A stretch of DNA of 64,000 bases from assembly GCA_949825045.1 (NCBI GenBank), contig OX463827.1, positions 3,246,501 to 3,310,500 of the forward strand, written 5' to 3'. Both the position numbers and the translations under genes were made by a program. The stretch's first letter is position 1; each line of letters starts with the position of its first letter. Origin of the DNA: Argyresthia goedartella (lineage: Eukaryota > Arthropoda > Insecta > Lepidoptera > Argyresthiidae). Under the pieces are notes generated by a model that had not been told where the DNA came from, ran no database searches, and saw only the letters and a program-made list of their open reading frames with translations. Of the stretch, positions 11,168 through 21,533 are shown in pieces.

Positions 11168-11404
11168 CGACGACCCGAATGGCCGAGTCGGCAGTGACCC
11201 TGCCTACGAAGCCAAGGGTCCCAGGTTCGAGTCCCGGTGGGGGCAAATATTTGTTTGATGAGAACGGATGTTTGTTGGTTGTTTATCTATCTAAGTATAA
11301 TATTTATCTATATAAATATGTGTATCGTTGTCTATTACCCAAGAAACAGGGAATCCTAGTTTGGGGCTAGATCAATGTGTGTAAATAGTGTCTAGGGTAT
11401 TATA
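11168..11404 (+). mobile_element. SINE family A copy A2
   Basis: tRNA-like head ACGACCCGAATGGCCGAGTC with B box GGTTCGAGTCCCGG, then the family A body to 'gtttggggctagatcaatgtgtg' and a short AT tail. A few bases ('accctagtcatgg') present in other copies are missing. Confidence 0.85.
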
Positions 11405-12175
11405 TAAAAAAAATGGTAAGTCGAACCCCAAAGGCCGGTCCGATAGGACTTACCCTCTTTTGCGGATTTTAAAAACTTATCGAGCTAAGTTCGTAGTATT
11501 TTGCATTTGGTATAGGCTAGTGTTTCGGTTTCGTTTCCAAGAAATATCCTGCAAGTTTAAGAGTTATGACATCCAAATTTTATTGAAATATGTATTATTA
11601 TGTCAGTATTATATTGGTGAATAATTGAATCTAAATTGTAATGGGATTTGGGGTTGCCTTAAAATAAGTTGAGTTTTTTCACTTTCGTGTCTCCCGGGAT
11701 CGTGTCTTTTCGTGTCATTTTTGACACGATTTCGAGGAAATTAATCACGATAACGAGACACTTGTATTATTCCACCCATTCAGTATTACGAAAGTACTTT
11801 TTATGAGAAAAAGGGTGGCTCTACATAAAAAGAGGTAATAACCTTTTCTGTGAAGAATCTGTGTAGCTACATTTTTTGCATATTACTTTCTTTATTTATT
11901 TCATCGGTTACTGGTATGAATAGGAAAACGCTTTGTTTTTTGATCGAAGCACTCAAACGCAATATTTTCAAGAGTACCACCTTCGAAATTGATTCTCCAA
12001 GGGCAAATGAAATGATTGAGATAACTCTTAAACATGCAACATCAAGGATCACACGGATGTAGAAAGTACAGTACAGTTGAAAGCCTACTCTATTTTACTA
12101 AGCGTGTTTGTAGGTATAATATTTTTGGCAGGTTATTAATATAGTCATAAGCCTTATGTGTATTATGTGTATGTG
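11405..12175. other. Unrecognised region
   Basis: AT-rich. CGTGTCATTTTTGACACG near 11720-11740 is a short hairpin. Open frames on both strands at 11850-12060 overlap and match nothing known to me. Confidence 0.35.
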
Positions 12176-12464
12176 TAATAATAATAATAATAATAATACC
12201 TTGGACACCATTTACGTGTGTAAATGGTGGGTGTAATACGTGGGTAAACGGATGCTTGTACCCTAGTCATGGTTGTTTATCTATATAAGTATAATATTTA
12301 TCTATATAAGTATGTGTATCGTTGTCTAGTACCCAAGATACAGGGAATCCTAGTTTGGGGCTAGTTCAATTGAACTAGCCCCAAACCACAAGCATCCGTT
12401 CTCATCAAACAAATATTTGCCCCCACCGGGACTCGAACCCGGGACCCTTGGTTTCGTAGGCAGC
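12176..12464 (-). mobile_element. SINE family A copy A3 with internal inversion
   Basis: Both ends are in minus orientation: the (AAT)n tail and 'accttggacac' at the left, and the B-box region GGGACTCGAACCCGGG at the right. The middle, about 12230-12360, is reversed relative to copies A1, A4 and A5. The breakpoints are marked by perfect palindromes at 12206-12229 and 12353-12386. The tRNA 5' end is missing. Confidence 0.8.
12353..12386. repeat. 34-bp perfect palindrome at SINE inversion breakpoint
   Basis: GTTTGGGGCTAGTTCAA is followed directly by its reverse complement, with no loop. It formed where the inverted SINE segment rejoins the normal sequence. Confidence 0.9.
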
Positions 12465-12643
12465 GACAAGCATGATATGTTTGATTTTAGATCGTGATGC
12501 CATAAGAAGAAACAAAGCAGAGAAGAAATATTGAAATAAAGAAACTAAGAGAATGTTTAAGGAGGGAAAAACACGAAATTTTGTATGCAGTCTCGAAACG
12601 AAAAGAATAAACAGACATATGAAAGAAAGAAGAACAAGAAGAG

Positions 12644-12843
12644 CTCCGTGGTCTAATGAGTTTCACGCTTGCTTCTCACACAGGATATGCAGGTTCGATT
12701 CCTGGCCATATACCAATGAGATAATTGATTAAGTACATTTTACGGACGCTCTAACGGTGATGGAAAACATCGCGAGGAAACCTTCATTACTCTATAACTG
12801 CGGCGATGGGCTAGCCCCCTGTCACGCAAAATGGTGTATTGAA
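12644..12843 (+). mobile_element. SINE family C copy C3
   Basis: Head CTCCGTGGTCTAATGAG with B box AGGTTCGATTCCTGG, body through 'ctgcggcgatgggctagcccc' and 'gcaaaatggtgtattg'. Confidence 0.8.
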
Positions 12844-13227
12844 TAACTGTAATAATAAAAAATACTTTTGATGTTTTAAGTCCCTATTTTTAACATCATT
12901 TACCTTCAAAAGCTGGTTACTTTTAGCATATTCCTCTCAGCGACAACTCTTCATGTGGTAAAGAAACATTCATTGTAATATTTGATAGCTGCACCGCATT
13001 TATGGGTAGAGAATCTATCAATTTGATAACTTTCATTACGCTTTTCTCAAACATTAGCCAGTACTTTTTTGGTCGAAAGGTCTGCGTTATAATTTCGGTA
13101 CTCCGAAGTTCGGTGCTACAATGATTTCTAGATCTATATTCGTTTAGTAATACATATATAACTATATCACTCAACTATGTCAGGGTTATAGTTACATCTC
13201 TCGTAAGATAGTTATGTTTTAATATAC
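12844..13227. other. Unrecognised region
   Basis: A minus-strand open frame of 83 codons (12923-13174) shows no recognisable domain. It directly precedes the TA target site of the next transposon. Confidence 0.35.
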
Positions 13228-13888
13228 TACAGGGTGAAACTCACGCGCCACAGCGACACCGAAGGTAGACCTGCCTTAGGCGCATCGAATAAGCTCAACT
13301 TGATTTCAGTGAAAGTTTCATGTAATTCGAGATATTGACGGTTTAAAGTTTTTCATGAAAATCCCCATTTTTTACATTGTTAGGGCATGCCATTACTTGC
13401 CTATCGCTTTCTTTTACATGTTCTTTATTTCTAAGCTATTGCTAAGAATAAGACGACCTAAGCATTATTTTGTCGATAACTAATGTAAAATACGAGATAA
13501 TGATGAATTAGTCAAATCTTAAATATTTTGCACAAACTTTGACCACTCCTTTGACCGCTTGTCCTGAAAATAAATACTTGGCACGGAAAGATAATATCTT
13601 TAAAAACTTGCGTATGTTATGCAGTTCGGAAATGGTAGAATACTTGTATAAAATAATAGCATTAAATGTGAGTTCACGCCACATTTAGTCATCAATCCGG
13701 ATCTCCGCCTAGTAGGAAAAAGTTTAACAAGACCACTGAATCTCATTTTCTTTTTCATTATTAACGTTTGTAAGATTTGAGAGCAAGCGAGATAGATAAA
13801 TTTATCATCTTTAAAAATGATGAGATGTCAAACAGATGAGATATGACCCAGTCCAGAGGCGTCAAACAGTTGAGATATCCGCCAGGTA

Positions 13889-14157
13889 AAAATAATAATA
13901 ATAATAATAATAATAATACCTTGGACACTATTTACATACATTGATCTAGCCCCAAACTAGGATTCCCTGTATCTTGGGTGCTAGACAACGATACACATAC
14001 TTATATAGATAAATATTATACTTAGATAGATAAATAACCATGACTAGGGTACAAGTATCCGTTATCATCAAACAAATATTTGCCCCCACCGGGACTCGAA
14101 CCCGGGACCCTTGGTTTCGTAGGCAGGGTCACTGCCGACTCGGCCATTCGGGTCGTC
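13889..14157 (-). mobile_element. SINE family A copy A4
   Basis: Complete: (AAT)n tail at 13890-13917, body, then the tRNA-like head with GGGACTCGAACCCGGG and CCATTCGGGTCGTC at 14144-14157. It lies inside the long-TIR transposon, so it is younger than that insertion. Confidence 0.9.
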
Positions 14158-14510
14158 TACAAATGAGATATTGGCATTTTCTAAATTGATAACCAAAGAC
14201 GGCATACATTCCTAAACTAATCTAATTTCTTTATCACAACCTAATCTAACCTTACCTCAGGTGAGGTTTGGCTAAGGTAAGTGAGATTAGTGTTTCTTTG
14301 GTTTGATCACGTTATGTTAAGTTATGCTGCATAAAGTTAGTGCCCGCTTTAAGATAAAAATAATCATTAATTTATTTATTAAACTTAAACGTATTTATAA
14401 TAGGCAAAAATAAACTTCAACTTTAAAAATAATTAAAACAAAACATCCCTTATTCTCGTCAAAACTTATCAGCCACTACATCAGATGCTCAAAATGGCTT
14501 CCTCCAACCC

Positions 14511-15456
14511 TTAAGGATAGGAGACATCTCCTTTTGAAGTTGGAAAACACGTCGTTGCAATTCTTGTTCCGACTGAATCGGCTTTGCATAGACTTTGTCT
14601 TTTAAACACCCAAATAAAAAAAACTAACGGGTTTAGGTCAGAGGAACGTGGTGGCCACAAAATTGGTCCTAATGGACCTATCCATCTGTTAGGATAAGTC
14701 TCATTTAGGTGGTCACGGACTGGGCGAGCACAGTGAGCTGGGCAACCATCATGCTGTAGCCACGATCTTTGAGGCATTGTTAGCGGCGTATCCTCAAGTA
14801 AGGCCGGCGATCGTTTTGCGAAAATTGCAGGTACTCTTGACCATTGAGGATAGCCGGGAACTCAAATGGTCCAATGATTTGTCCATTGAAAATTCCCGCC
14901 TACAGGTTAATTTTGAACTGATACTGTGAACGGTCTTCTCTTGTTTCATGAGGGTTTGATACCTGCCAGCTATGAGTGTTATGCATATTGAGGTACCCAT
15001 CCCTTTTGCAGGACGATTCGTCACTCCATAACACCTCACTGAAGAGGTTTGGATTTTCTCTCATTTTTTGCAGCATACTACGGCAAAATACAACTCGTTG
15101 AGCGTGATCAAAGTGCTTGAACGCTCTGAATGTGATACGGGTGGTAATTGTACCGCTTTAAAATCCGTTGGGTAGAGGATTTTGATATGCCAGCACGCCG
15201 TTCAATTATACGCACTGATGTGCCAGGCTCCGTTCGTATTTCGTTTAAGACAACGTCATCATCAACAGTTCTCGGTCTTCCTCCGACGTTGCCACTCGTT
15301 CCTGGTAGTCTGCCTTCACGAAACGCATTGACGACTCTCATTGTGTGTCGTCGGTCTGCGATCTGGAAACCTTTCCGCGTACAGTGGTGCAGCTCTTCTA
15401 GCGTTATACGTCACAATCCCTCTCGTGGAAACTTGCCTTGTCTCACCTTTCATTAA
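14511..15456 (-). pseudogene. Decayed mariner-like transposase
   Basis: The coding sense is on the minus strand in at least three shifted frames. From the N side: GRPRTVDDDVVLNEIR and GISKSSTQRILKR (helix-turn-helix region), FCRSMLQKMRENPNLF, LWSDESSC (first catalytic Asp), a block with QYQFKINL, LQHDGCPAH (second catalytic Asp) and PPRSSDLNPL. The last Asp is 36 residues after the second. These motifs fit the IS630/Tc1/mariner superfamily, near the group carrying a DUF4817-like N-terminus. Stops and frameshifts are frequent, so the gene is dead. The family is known to cut and paste at TA sites, which agrees with the flanks. Confidence 0.8.
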
Positions 15457-15709
15457 GTACATATCGGCGTAGTCGCTGTGAGAATATTGGGAAGTATTCC
15501 GAGCTGTTATAAAGACAGTTTAAGTAAAAAAAAATAGCGTCGAGAAGAAAATAAAAACGGTAAACAGTTTGATAAAGAAAAGAAGTATGATCCATAACTA
15601 ACTTCAATCATATCATAATAATCCAAAATAATTCAACGGAACGAAAAGTTACGGGACCTAATCTAACCAGTGTGCCACTAGGTGTGTAATTCAAAAATCA
15701 ATTTGAAAT

Positions 15710-15930
15710 CCCACCAATGAGATCAAATCTGAGGGCTCTGGAATCGGTCTCACTAGTCTACTTTTTACGTACGTTGTACGGACTTATCGTGAGGAAATCT
15801 TCATTACTTTATAGCTGCGGCGATGGGCTAGCCCCCTGACAAGCAAAATGGAGTATTGAATCACTGGCTAAACGTGGGCACAGTTGTGCCTCTGCCAACC
15901 CGTTTGGGAAAAGGAGTGACGCTGTGTTTG
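15710..15930 (+). mobile_element. SINE family C copy C4, head missing
   Basis: Body 'caatgagatc...acggacttatcgtgaggaa..ctgcggcgatgggctagcccc..gcaaaatggagtattg..cgtgggcac..gtgacgctgtg'. It sits inside the long-TIR transposon. Confidence 0.7.
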
Positions 15931-16615
15931 TTTGTTTAGCTTTTACAATCGTTTTTTGTAATCGGTGTTCTTGTTCACCTTTTTCCTACTAGGTGGAGCT
16001 ACGGATTGATGACTAAAAGTGGCGTGAACTCCCATTTAATGCTATTTCTTCATACAAGTATACAACCATTTCCAAATTGGCATAACATACGCAAGTTTTT
16101 AAAGGTATTATCTCATTCCGTGCCAAGTATTATTTTTTTCAGGACAAGCGGTCAAAAATGTGTGCAAAAGATTTAAGCTTTGACTAATTCATCATTATCT
16201 CGTATTTTACATTAGTTATCGACAAAATAATACTTAGGTCATCTTAAGTATCTTATAGCAATAGCTTAGAAATAAAGAACATGTAAAAGAAAGGGATAGG
16301 CAGGTAATGGCATGCCCTAACAATGTAAAAAATGGGGATTTTCATGAACAACTTTAAACCGTCAATATCTCGAATTACATGAAACTTTCACTGAGATAAA
16401 GTTGAGCTTATTCGAAGCGCCTAAGGCAGGTCTACCTTCGGTGTCGCTGTGGCGCATGAGTTTTGGGACACCCCTATGTATCCCTAGGGATATATTTTTA
16501 TATCGCCTATTACTATCTTATTGCGATAAAATGTTCATTTTCCTATAAGCATTTTGCATGGATTATAGTATACCTACTTCAGCTTTTTAAAATTTAAAGT
16601 GGAAAGAATAGCTCT

Positions 16616-16715
16616 GATGAGTGAGGAAACCTTCAATGTCCATATTTGCGGTGATGGGCTTGCACCCTGTCACGCAAAATGGTCTACTGACTTACTCGCT
16701 AAACGTGGTAGGCCA
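16616..16715 (+). mobile_element. SINE family C fragment C5
   Basis: Partial body: 'gtgaggaaaccttcaatg', 'gcggtgatgggcttgcaccctgtcacgcaaaatgg', 'gctaaacgtgg'. Confidence 0.6.
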
Positions 16716-17052
16716 ACGTGGCAGCGATGGTGATAGGAAGGATTCAATGGTGATTTATCTTTATCATCGTTTAATTTAACTAAACAAAGAAGAAAGTTAT
16801 CTTGTTTCGTGAGCCTTTCAATCGTCAGTTTCAGTGTTGAAGGAAAATAAAACTGGAAAATATAAAATCATTTCCGAAACTGCTCCACTTCCAATTTAAA
16901 AGCAATAAGTCCGAACTCAACCGAAGCGCCTTTGACGCAGCAGATTTACACTTTTCATATCTGCGAGGGCTTTTACACTGTGCGATCCCGAATAGAGCAA
17001 AATATTGCTTTAGTATGGTTAAGAGAATCCGTTCGAATATCTGGCTGCACAT
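16716..17052. other. Unrecognised region
   Basis: No gene or repeat recognised. Confidence 0.4.
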
Positions 17053-17166
17053 GAACATTTATATACAGGCACATAAAAATAGCTTCTGGCCCCACGCTAG
17101 GATACCCTGCATCGTGGGCACCAGAAACAGCGACATCACACACATATAAATATCCAAGACCCGGGG
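17053..17166 (-). mobile_element. SINE family B fragment B2, 3' part
   Basis: 'aacatttatatacaggcacat..gcttctggccccacgctaggataccctgcatcgtgggcaccagaaacagcgac' is the antisense 3' body of family B. The tRNA head is absent. Confidence 0.75.
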
Positions 17167-17259
17167 TTACACAGGAGCACAAAAGGCGTTGCGATATGTT
17201 TGTTAGTTTGTTTGTTTTTACACCTCGTTCTGAATATTTTGAGACACTTCTAGTACTAT

Positions 17260-17515
17260 TTGACTGCCGCTCTCGGGCCTTCCTGGTGCAGATGATCCCG
17301 CTCGCTGTGCAGCGAGGTAAAGCATTTGTTATTACACTGTCATGGGTACCTGTGTGTGTGTGGGGTGAAGCATGGGGCGGTTTTTTTGTATGTTTTTTTT
17401 GTATTTTGTTTCGTGAGGATTTTTAAATTTGTATTTAATTTTATATAATTTTTGTGTTATATTGTTGATTGTTCTATGAAATTGAGAAATACGTTAACTT
17501 AAATAAATACAGTTG
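17260..17515 (+). pseudogene. Possible LINE C-terminus and 3' UTR
   Basis: The plus strand encodes FLVQMIPLAVQRGKAFV, which resembles YLAQRISIAIQRGNSASV at the C-terminus of the endonuclease-type LINE at 50.5 kb. AT-rich sequence ending in AATAAATA follows, like a LINE 3' UTR. The similarity is short and judged by eye. Confidence 0.3.
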
Positions 17516-18180
17516 TGACCGCTAGTCACGTTGTGCAGAGCTGAGATGGGTTGGCGTTGATGGGACAAAATGAGAAGGTAGTAGGTCACTGGAATCGTTT
17601 CTTGGCTTCTCCTTCTTCTGTGGACTAATTCGAGGTTGCTTGGGATGTCTGGTGGTGGTCCCCCTTTTGAAGCACGGAACTCCAGATGGCTGGGGGCTGG
17701 GTTGAATCGTGAGTGGATGGCACGTGTGTGCACTGAATTACTCCGACGAAGTCACTTAGTTCGCGGCACAGTGTTAGTGTACACTTCACATACGATAGCT
17801 TGTACAACGAGCACGATGTAAGCACTGATATGAAAGCGGAATATGAGCAGAATTGAGCGGATAAGAGAATCACACCATGTGGTTAGCAAAATGGCGGTCA
17901 CGACGGTCTTGGGCTCGGAGCTGGGCTGGAGATCAGCCAGCGTAGACGCTAGAGCCCCAGAGCAGTTCACGGACGGAACGAGAAAATGTTTCACCGAGTC
18001 GCTGACACAAACTGCGCGAGAGTTGATTGGCGGATTGCCGAATGCAATGTCTACGCCTGCACTAACGTCACGTGAATAACAGTCTATACAACCAGTAGTT
18101 ATCGTATCAATTGTAAGTACCCAATCTAATACCGTATTTCGAAATACCCGTATATGTCTTTCACCGTGCAGTGTAAAATC
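17516..18180. other. GC-richer anonymous region
   Basis: Less AT-rich than its neighbours. Open frames exist on both strands and overlap. None shows a domain. It may be an old LTR (minus) or the upstream region of the gene suggested at 18213. Confidence 0.35.
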
Positions 18181-18212
18181 ACCCTTCGTCTCGGTCAGCC
18201 GCCCAGTCAGCA

Positions 18213-18338
18213 ATGCTGAAACAAGTAACAAGGGTGTTTCCTTCACTGCTCCTGCTCTGTGCGCTGGCTGCAAGCAGCTGTATGTATCTGTATTTAGCTC
18301 CAGTGTATTTTGTTGTATTGGAAGACTGTTTTATCTAA
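18213..18338 (+). CDS. Candidate first exon with signal peptide
   Basis: ATG at 18213 opens MLKQVTRVFPSLLLLCALAA followed by SS. This is a basic start, a hydrophobic core FPSLLLLCALAA and small residues, as in a secretory signal peptide. Right after it, ...GCAGCT|GTATGT gives a possible splice donor at about 18279-18284, phase 1. Without splicing the frame runs to a TAA at 18336-18338 (41 residues). The upstream context holds GGTCAGCC and CAGTCAGC, which fit arthropod initiators. No matching transposon was recognised here. If spliced, it would be a short coding exon 1 of a secreted or membrane host protein, with further exons outside what I can identify. It could equally be chance. Confidence 0.4.
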   Translation: MLKQVTRVFPSLLLLCALAASSCMYLYLAPVYFVVLEDCFI

Positions 18339-18903
18339 AATAAACCATTTTATTTATTTACAATACAGTTCGCTGTTGGGTTCCACAATAGGTCTAACCT
18401 GTATCTTGGACTCCAGTTTTGTCTTTCTGATAAAATAATAACTAATAATATGAATACATGAATAAATGTAAATAAATTCGATATATCAATCAATAAATAT
18501 TTAATAAAACAGTAGATCATGTTGTGAATGTACATTGAAGATAAATTATAAAAAATAAGTGGAAGTGAGCAAAAAATCACACATAACACAAAGCAGCAAT
18601 ATTTTGAATTTCCATGCAGTTTTCACCGGTAGATAAAGCATAATTAGGAACCAAGGCTTTGTTTCATAGAAATCAGACACTAAAAAAATGTTGTACCTAG
18701 TCATTTAAAGGGTTTTGGAAAGAAATCCTGTCCTGATTTTCATGCAGTTTCCAAAGGTAGACAGGGCGTAATCAGGGACAAAATATAGGGTTTATTTAAT
18801 TAAAATCGGTCATGTAAAAAAAAATGTCATAAAAGATTTTTGTATATTACTTTATTTCCAACATTTCAAAATTTCGCAATTAAAGGCGTGTCTTTATATG
18901 AGC
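18339..18903. other. Unrecognised region
   Basis: AT-rich. Two related phrases ('catgcagttttcaccggtagataaagcataattagg' at about 18614 and 'catgcagtttccaaaggtagacagggcgtaatcagg' at about 18741) suggest a diverged tandem duplication of about 127 bp. Confidence 0.45.
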
Positions 18904-18969
18904 TAATTTCTTGTTTGTTTCTTGATCGTAATAATAATTTATTACGATCAAGAAACAAACAAGAAATTA
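18904..18969. repeat. Perfect hairpin, 31-bp arms, 4-base loop
   Basis: TAATTTCTTGTTTGTTTCTT... (18904-18934) is followed by loop TAAT and an exact reverse complement to 18969. No target duplication or transposon end is evident, so a recent snap-back duplication is more likely than a MITE. Confidence 0.9.
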
Positions 18970-19188
18970 TCTTTAACAGTAGGTACTAACTCTTAGCCTC
19001 TCGGAGTAGAAAAACAGTATGCTATGTTACTGGAACTATAGTGCCTAGTATAATTAACTTACCTATAGCTATTTATTTGACAGAGCACTATATGAGTGAA
19101 TAGAATAGCTCAGATCATAATTATGAAAAATATCTCGTTTCATAGTGAATGAACAAGTTGACTTACGTAATCATGTTGGTTAAAAAAA

Positions 19189-19964
19189 AGGCCAAGTGCG
19201 AGTCGGAATCGCGCAGGACGGGTTCCGTATTATCTAATAAACGGCAAAAAACACGTTTGTTCTATTTGAGCACCCTTAACACGCTCAGCGCCAGTATATC
19301 TTTAATGATACACCATAGGGTGCTTTCTCACAGGCCAGTGTATACCTATGATTTTTTAGTATTTTTGTTAAGAAAAACTCCATATTTTCTTTATTTTTTA
19401 AGATATTTACACCCCAAAAACACAGGCACATTCTCCAGGGCCAATGCTTTTGAACGCGCTACTTAAATGTATGAAACGGTGTATATTGTGGGATACACCG
19501 GCCTCCGAAGTCGGGCAGTGTGGTGTATCATTAAGGATACACTGGCCTGTGACAAAGCACCGTATGGTGTATCATTAAAGATACACTGGCGCTGAGCGTG
19601 TTAAATATTTGCTTTATTTTAATTTTATTTATAATTTTTTTAATGTTAATTTAGTTGTAATTATGTATGTATATGGATCCTGTTATCTGAGCTAAATAAA
19701 TAATAATAATAATAATAACTAAATATTCTGTGAATATTTGAAGCTTCTACCTGTTGCCGTTATCAATATCAAGCAAATACGAGAGAAAAAACGTTTGTTG
19801 TATGGGAGCCCCCTTAAATATTTATTTTATTCTGTTTTGTAGTAGAAATACATCATCTGCGAAATTTTCAACTGTCTATCTATCACGGTTCATGAGATAT
19901 GCCTGGTGACAGACGGACGGACGGACGGACAGCGGAGGCTTAGTAATAGGGTCCCGTTTGGCCC
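19189..19964 (+). mobile_element. Repeat D copy D4 (variant), split by a MITE
   Basis: The left part 19189-19279 (GGCCAAGTGCGAGTCGGAAT..GAGCACCCTTAA) continues at 19601 (TTAAATATTT) and ends near 19964 (GGTCCCGTTTGGCCCC). It shares an inner block 'tattctgtgaatatttgaagc..ctacctgttgccgttatcaat' with D7 but not D1-D3, so D4 and D7 form a longer subfamily. Confidence 0.8.
19280..19600. mobile_element. piggyBac-type MITE, TTAA target duplication
   Basis: TTAA at 19276-19279 and 19601-19604 brackets inverted ends CACGCTCAGCGCCAG.../...CTGGCGCTGAGCGTG of about 70 bp. The inner sequence repeats the short palindrome GTGTATCATTAAAGATACAC. TTAA duplication is the hallmark of piggyBac-family transposition. 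There is no ORF. Confidence 0.85.
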
Positions 19965-20015
19965 CATGACTACTTTTCAGCACATTTGTCGCCGAAAAGT
20001 CGCATTCACTAAGTG

Positions 20016-20268
20016 ATAATAATAATATACCTTGGACACTATTTACACACATTGACCTAGCTCCAAACTAGGATTCCCTATATCTTGGGTGCTAGACAAC
20101 GATACACATACTTATATAGATAAATATTATACTTAGATAGATAAACAACCATGACTAGGGTACAAACATCCGTTCTCATCAAACAAATATTTGCCCCCAC
20201 CGGGACTCGAATCCGGGACCCTTGGCTTCGTAGGCATGGTTACTGCCGACTCGGCCATTCGGGTCGTC
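20016..20268 (-). mobile_element. SINE family A copy A5
   Basis: Complete copy: (AAT)n tail, body and tRNA-like head ending CCATTCGGGTCGTC. Little diverged from A4. Confidence 0.9.
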
Positions 20269-20644
20269 GTCGATGTTTGAATTACTCTTTTCCTTGGGAC
20301 TTATGTCCTGCATTAACCGTATCACATGCACTTATAGTATAGTAACAACGCAAGTGGAACAGTTAACTATGTTTAGTTTCCTCTCAAAGGTAAACGCTTG
20401 GAAAACACGACTTCCCTCTAAGGAGGTAGGCAAAGGAACAAAATTGGTACGAAAGCACTACATGAATATTCTAGGTAGTATTCCGGCCGGCGAATGAACT
20501 CGGGATGGAACCTTGCCGTAGAAAGCAACCAAAAACGAAAATAGCGTCAAGGTTTTTTGCCATACAGAGTGGTATTGGCACAGATGATAAATGTGCCGAT
20601 GTTGTGCCTCGCCGCACACGGACCACAACCACTTTTTCCGTATA
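20269..20644. other. Unrecognised region
   Basis: No feature recognised. Confidence 0.4.
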
Positions 20645-20963
20645 AAATGTAATAAAATAGTAGTTTATGTGACTGATACATAATGGAGGGCATTGAACTC
20701 GAGAGTGGGTTTATGAAACGAGCCGAAGGAATGTCATAATAATATCACTCGAGAGTTTTAATACCTAATTATGTACAGTTACATACACTAGTTTATATAC
20801 ACATATATCATAAGCTCTCTTTGATGTGTTCAGGAACCGCATGTTTGACCGGCATTGTGGCTTTGCAGTTGTTTAGCTTGTTCTGTAGCACCAACTTCAC
20901 CGACAAACTAGGGGTGGCACGCAGGCGGGCGTCGGCGTTCGAAATTTGAATGTCATAATATGT

Positions 20964-21001
20964 AGAAAAATTACACATTATGGTCATAATGTGTAATTTT
21001 T
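20964..21001. repeat. Internal hairpin of F1, 18-bp perfect arms
   Basis: GAAAAATTACACATTATG, centre GT, then its exact reverse complement. Confidence 0.95.
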
Positions 21002-21087
21002 CGGATAAGAAATGAGTTTTTACCAAGTAGTTTAACATTATGCTGATCGTAACGTACGGTGTTTGTACGCAGTAAAAAGGGTTTATG

Positions 21088-21189
21088 ATACGTGTGTAGA
21101 TAAATTACTATTATAATACGTGTGTAGATAAACTACTATTATAATACGTGTGTAGATAAACTACTATTATAATACGTGTGTCGATAAAA
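21088..21189 (+). repeat. 28-bp tandem repeat, about 3.6 copies
   Basis: Unit ATACGTGTGTAGATAAACTA + CTATTATA, made from the right tip of family F repeated head to tail. Confidence 0.85.
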
Positions 21190-21235
21190 GTGGTTATGGC
21201 GTGATGTGGGGCAAAGTAAAGCGTGCTTCAGCCAC

Positions 21236-21533
21236 TTTTTAACCGACTTCAAAATGGAGGATGTTCTAACTTCGTTTTTGTTTGTTTGTTTGTCACGCGA
21301 TTTTTGCGTCAATTATGAATCGATTTTAATAATTCTGGTTTTGATTGGTAGGTCATAGTTCAGAGGTTGTCCCATATAAATTTTATCTAAATATATCGAG
21401 AGATTTTTGAAACAATCAACAAAAACAAAAATATATACACGGTGATGTTTTAGTTTGTGGTTATAGATAGACGACATCCGCATCCCGACCGGGGAGGAAG
21501 AAATAGGGCTTGAACTTGAAGTCGGTTTTTTTT
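21236..21533. mobile_element. MITE with CCGACTTC inverted ends
   Basis: TTTTTAACCGACTTCAA at the left and TTGAAGTCGGTTTTTTTT at the right form inverted ends. This end sequence is familiar from Lepidoptera. It lies exactly between the inverted family F copies F1 and F2. Confidence 0.65.

Larger units (their letters stand above)
13230..16474 (-). mobile_element. 3.2-kb DNA transposon with ~500-bp TIRs, mariner-like
   Basis: About 500 bp starting at 13230 (CAGGGTG..AAACTCACGCGCCACAGC) recur in reverse complement at about 15975-16474 (...GCTGTGGCGCATGAGTTTTGGGACACCCC). TA flanks both ends (13228-13229 and 16475-16476). The arms differ by scattered substitutions and small indels. The right end has 'tccca' (as TGTCCCAAAA) that the left lacks. 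The interior holds a decayed Tc1/mariner-superfamily transposase, SINE A4 and SINE C4. TIRs this long are unusual for the superfamily. Confidence 0.8.
20645..21190 (+). mobile_element. Foldback element family F copy F1
   Basis: Starts AATAGTAGTTTATGTGACTG and ends ...CGTGTGTAGATAAATTACTATT, so its tips are inverted. The middle contains 'ggaaccgcatgtttgaccggcattgtgg', 'gcaggcgggcgtcggcgttcg' and a perfect 18-bp-arm hairpin at 20964-21001. Other copies: 21541/22947 (split), 38998, 62818 and 63244. No ORF is conserved, so it is a non-autonomous element of unknown superfamily. Confidence 0.7.

Noticed and set aside
11850..12062. Overlapping open frames on both strands
   Set aside because: Mutually antisense, no domain, no codon bias that I can see.
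17752..18273. 173-codon open frame on the minus strand
   Set aside because: No domain, rich in odd composition, and antisense to the signal-peptide candidate. The opposite strand is also open in part, so it is probably chance in GC-richer DNA.
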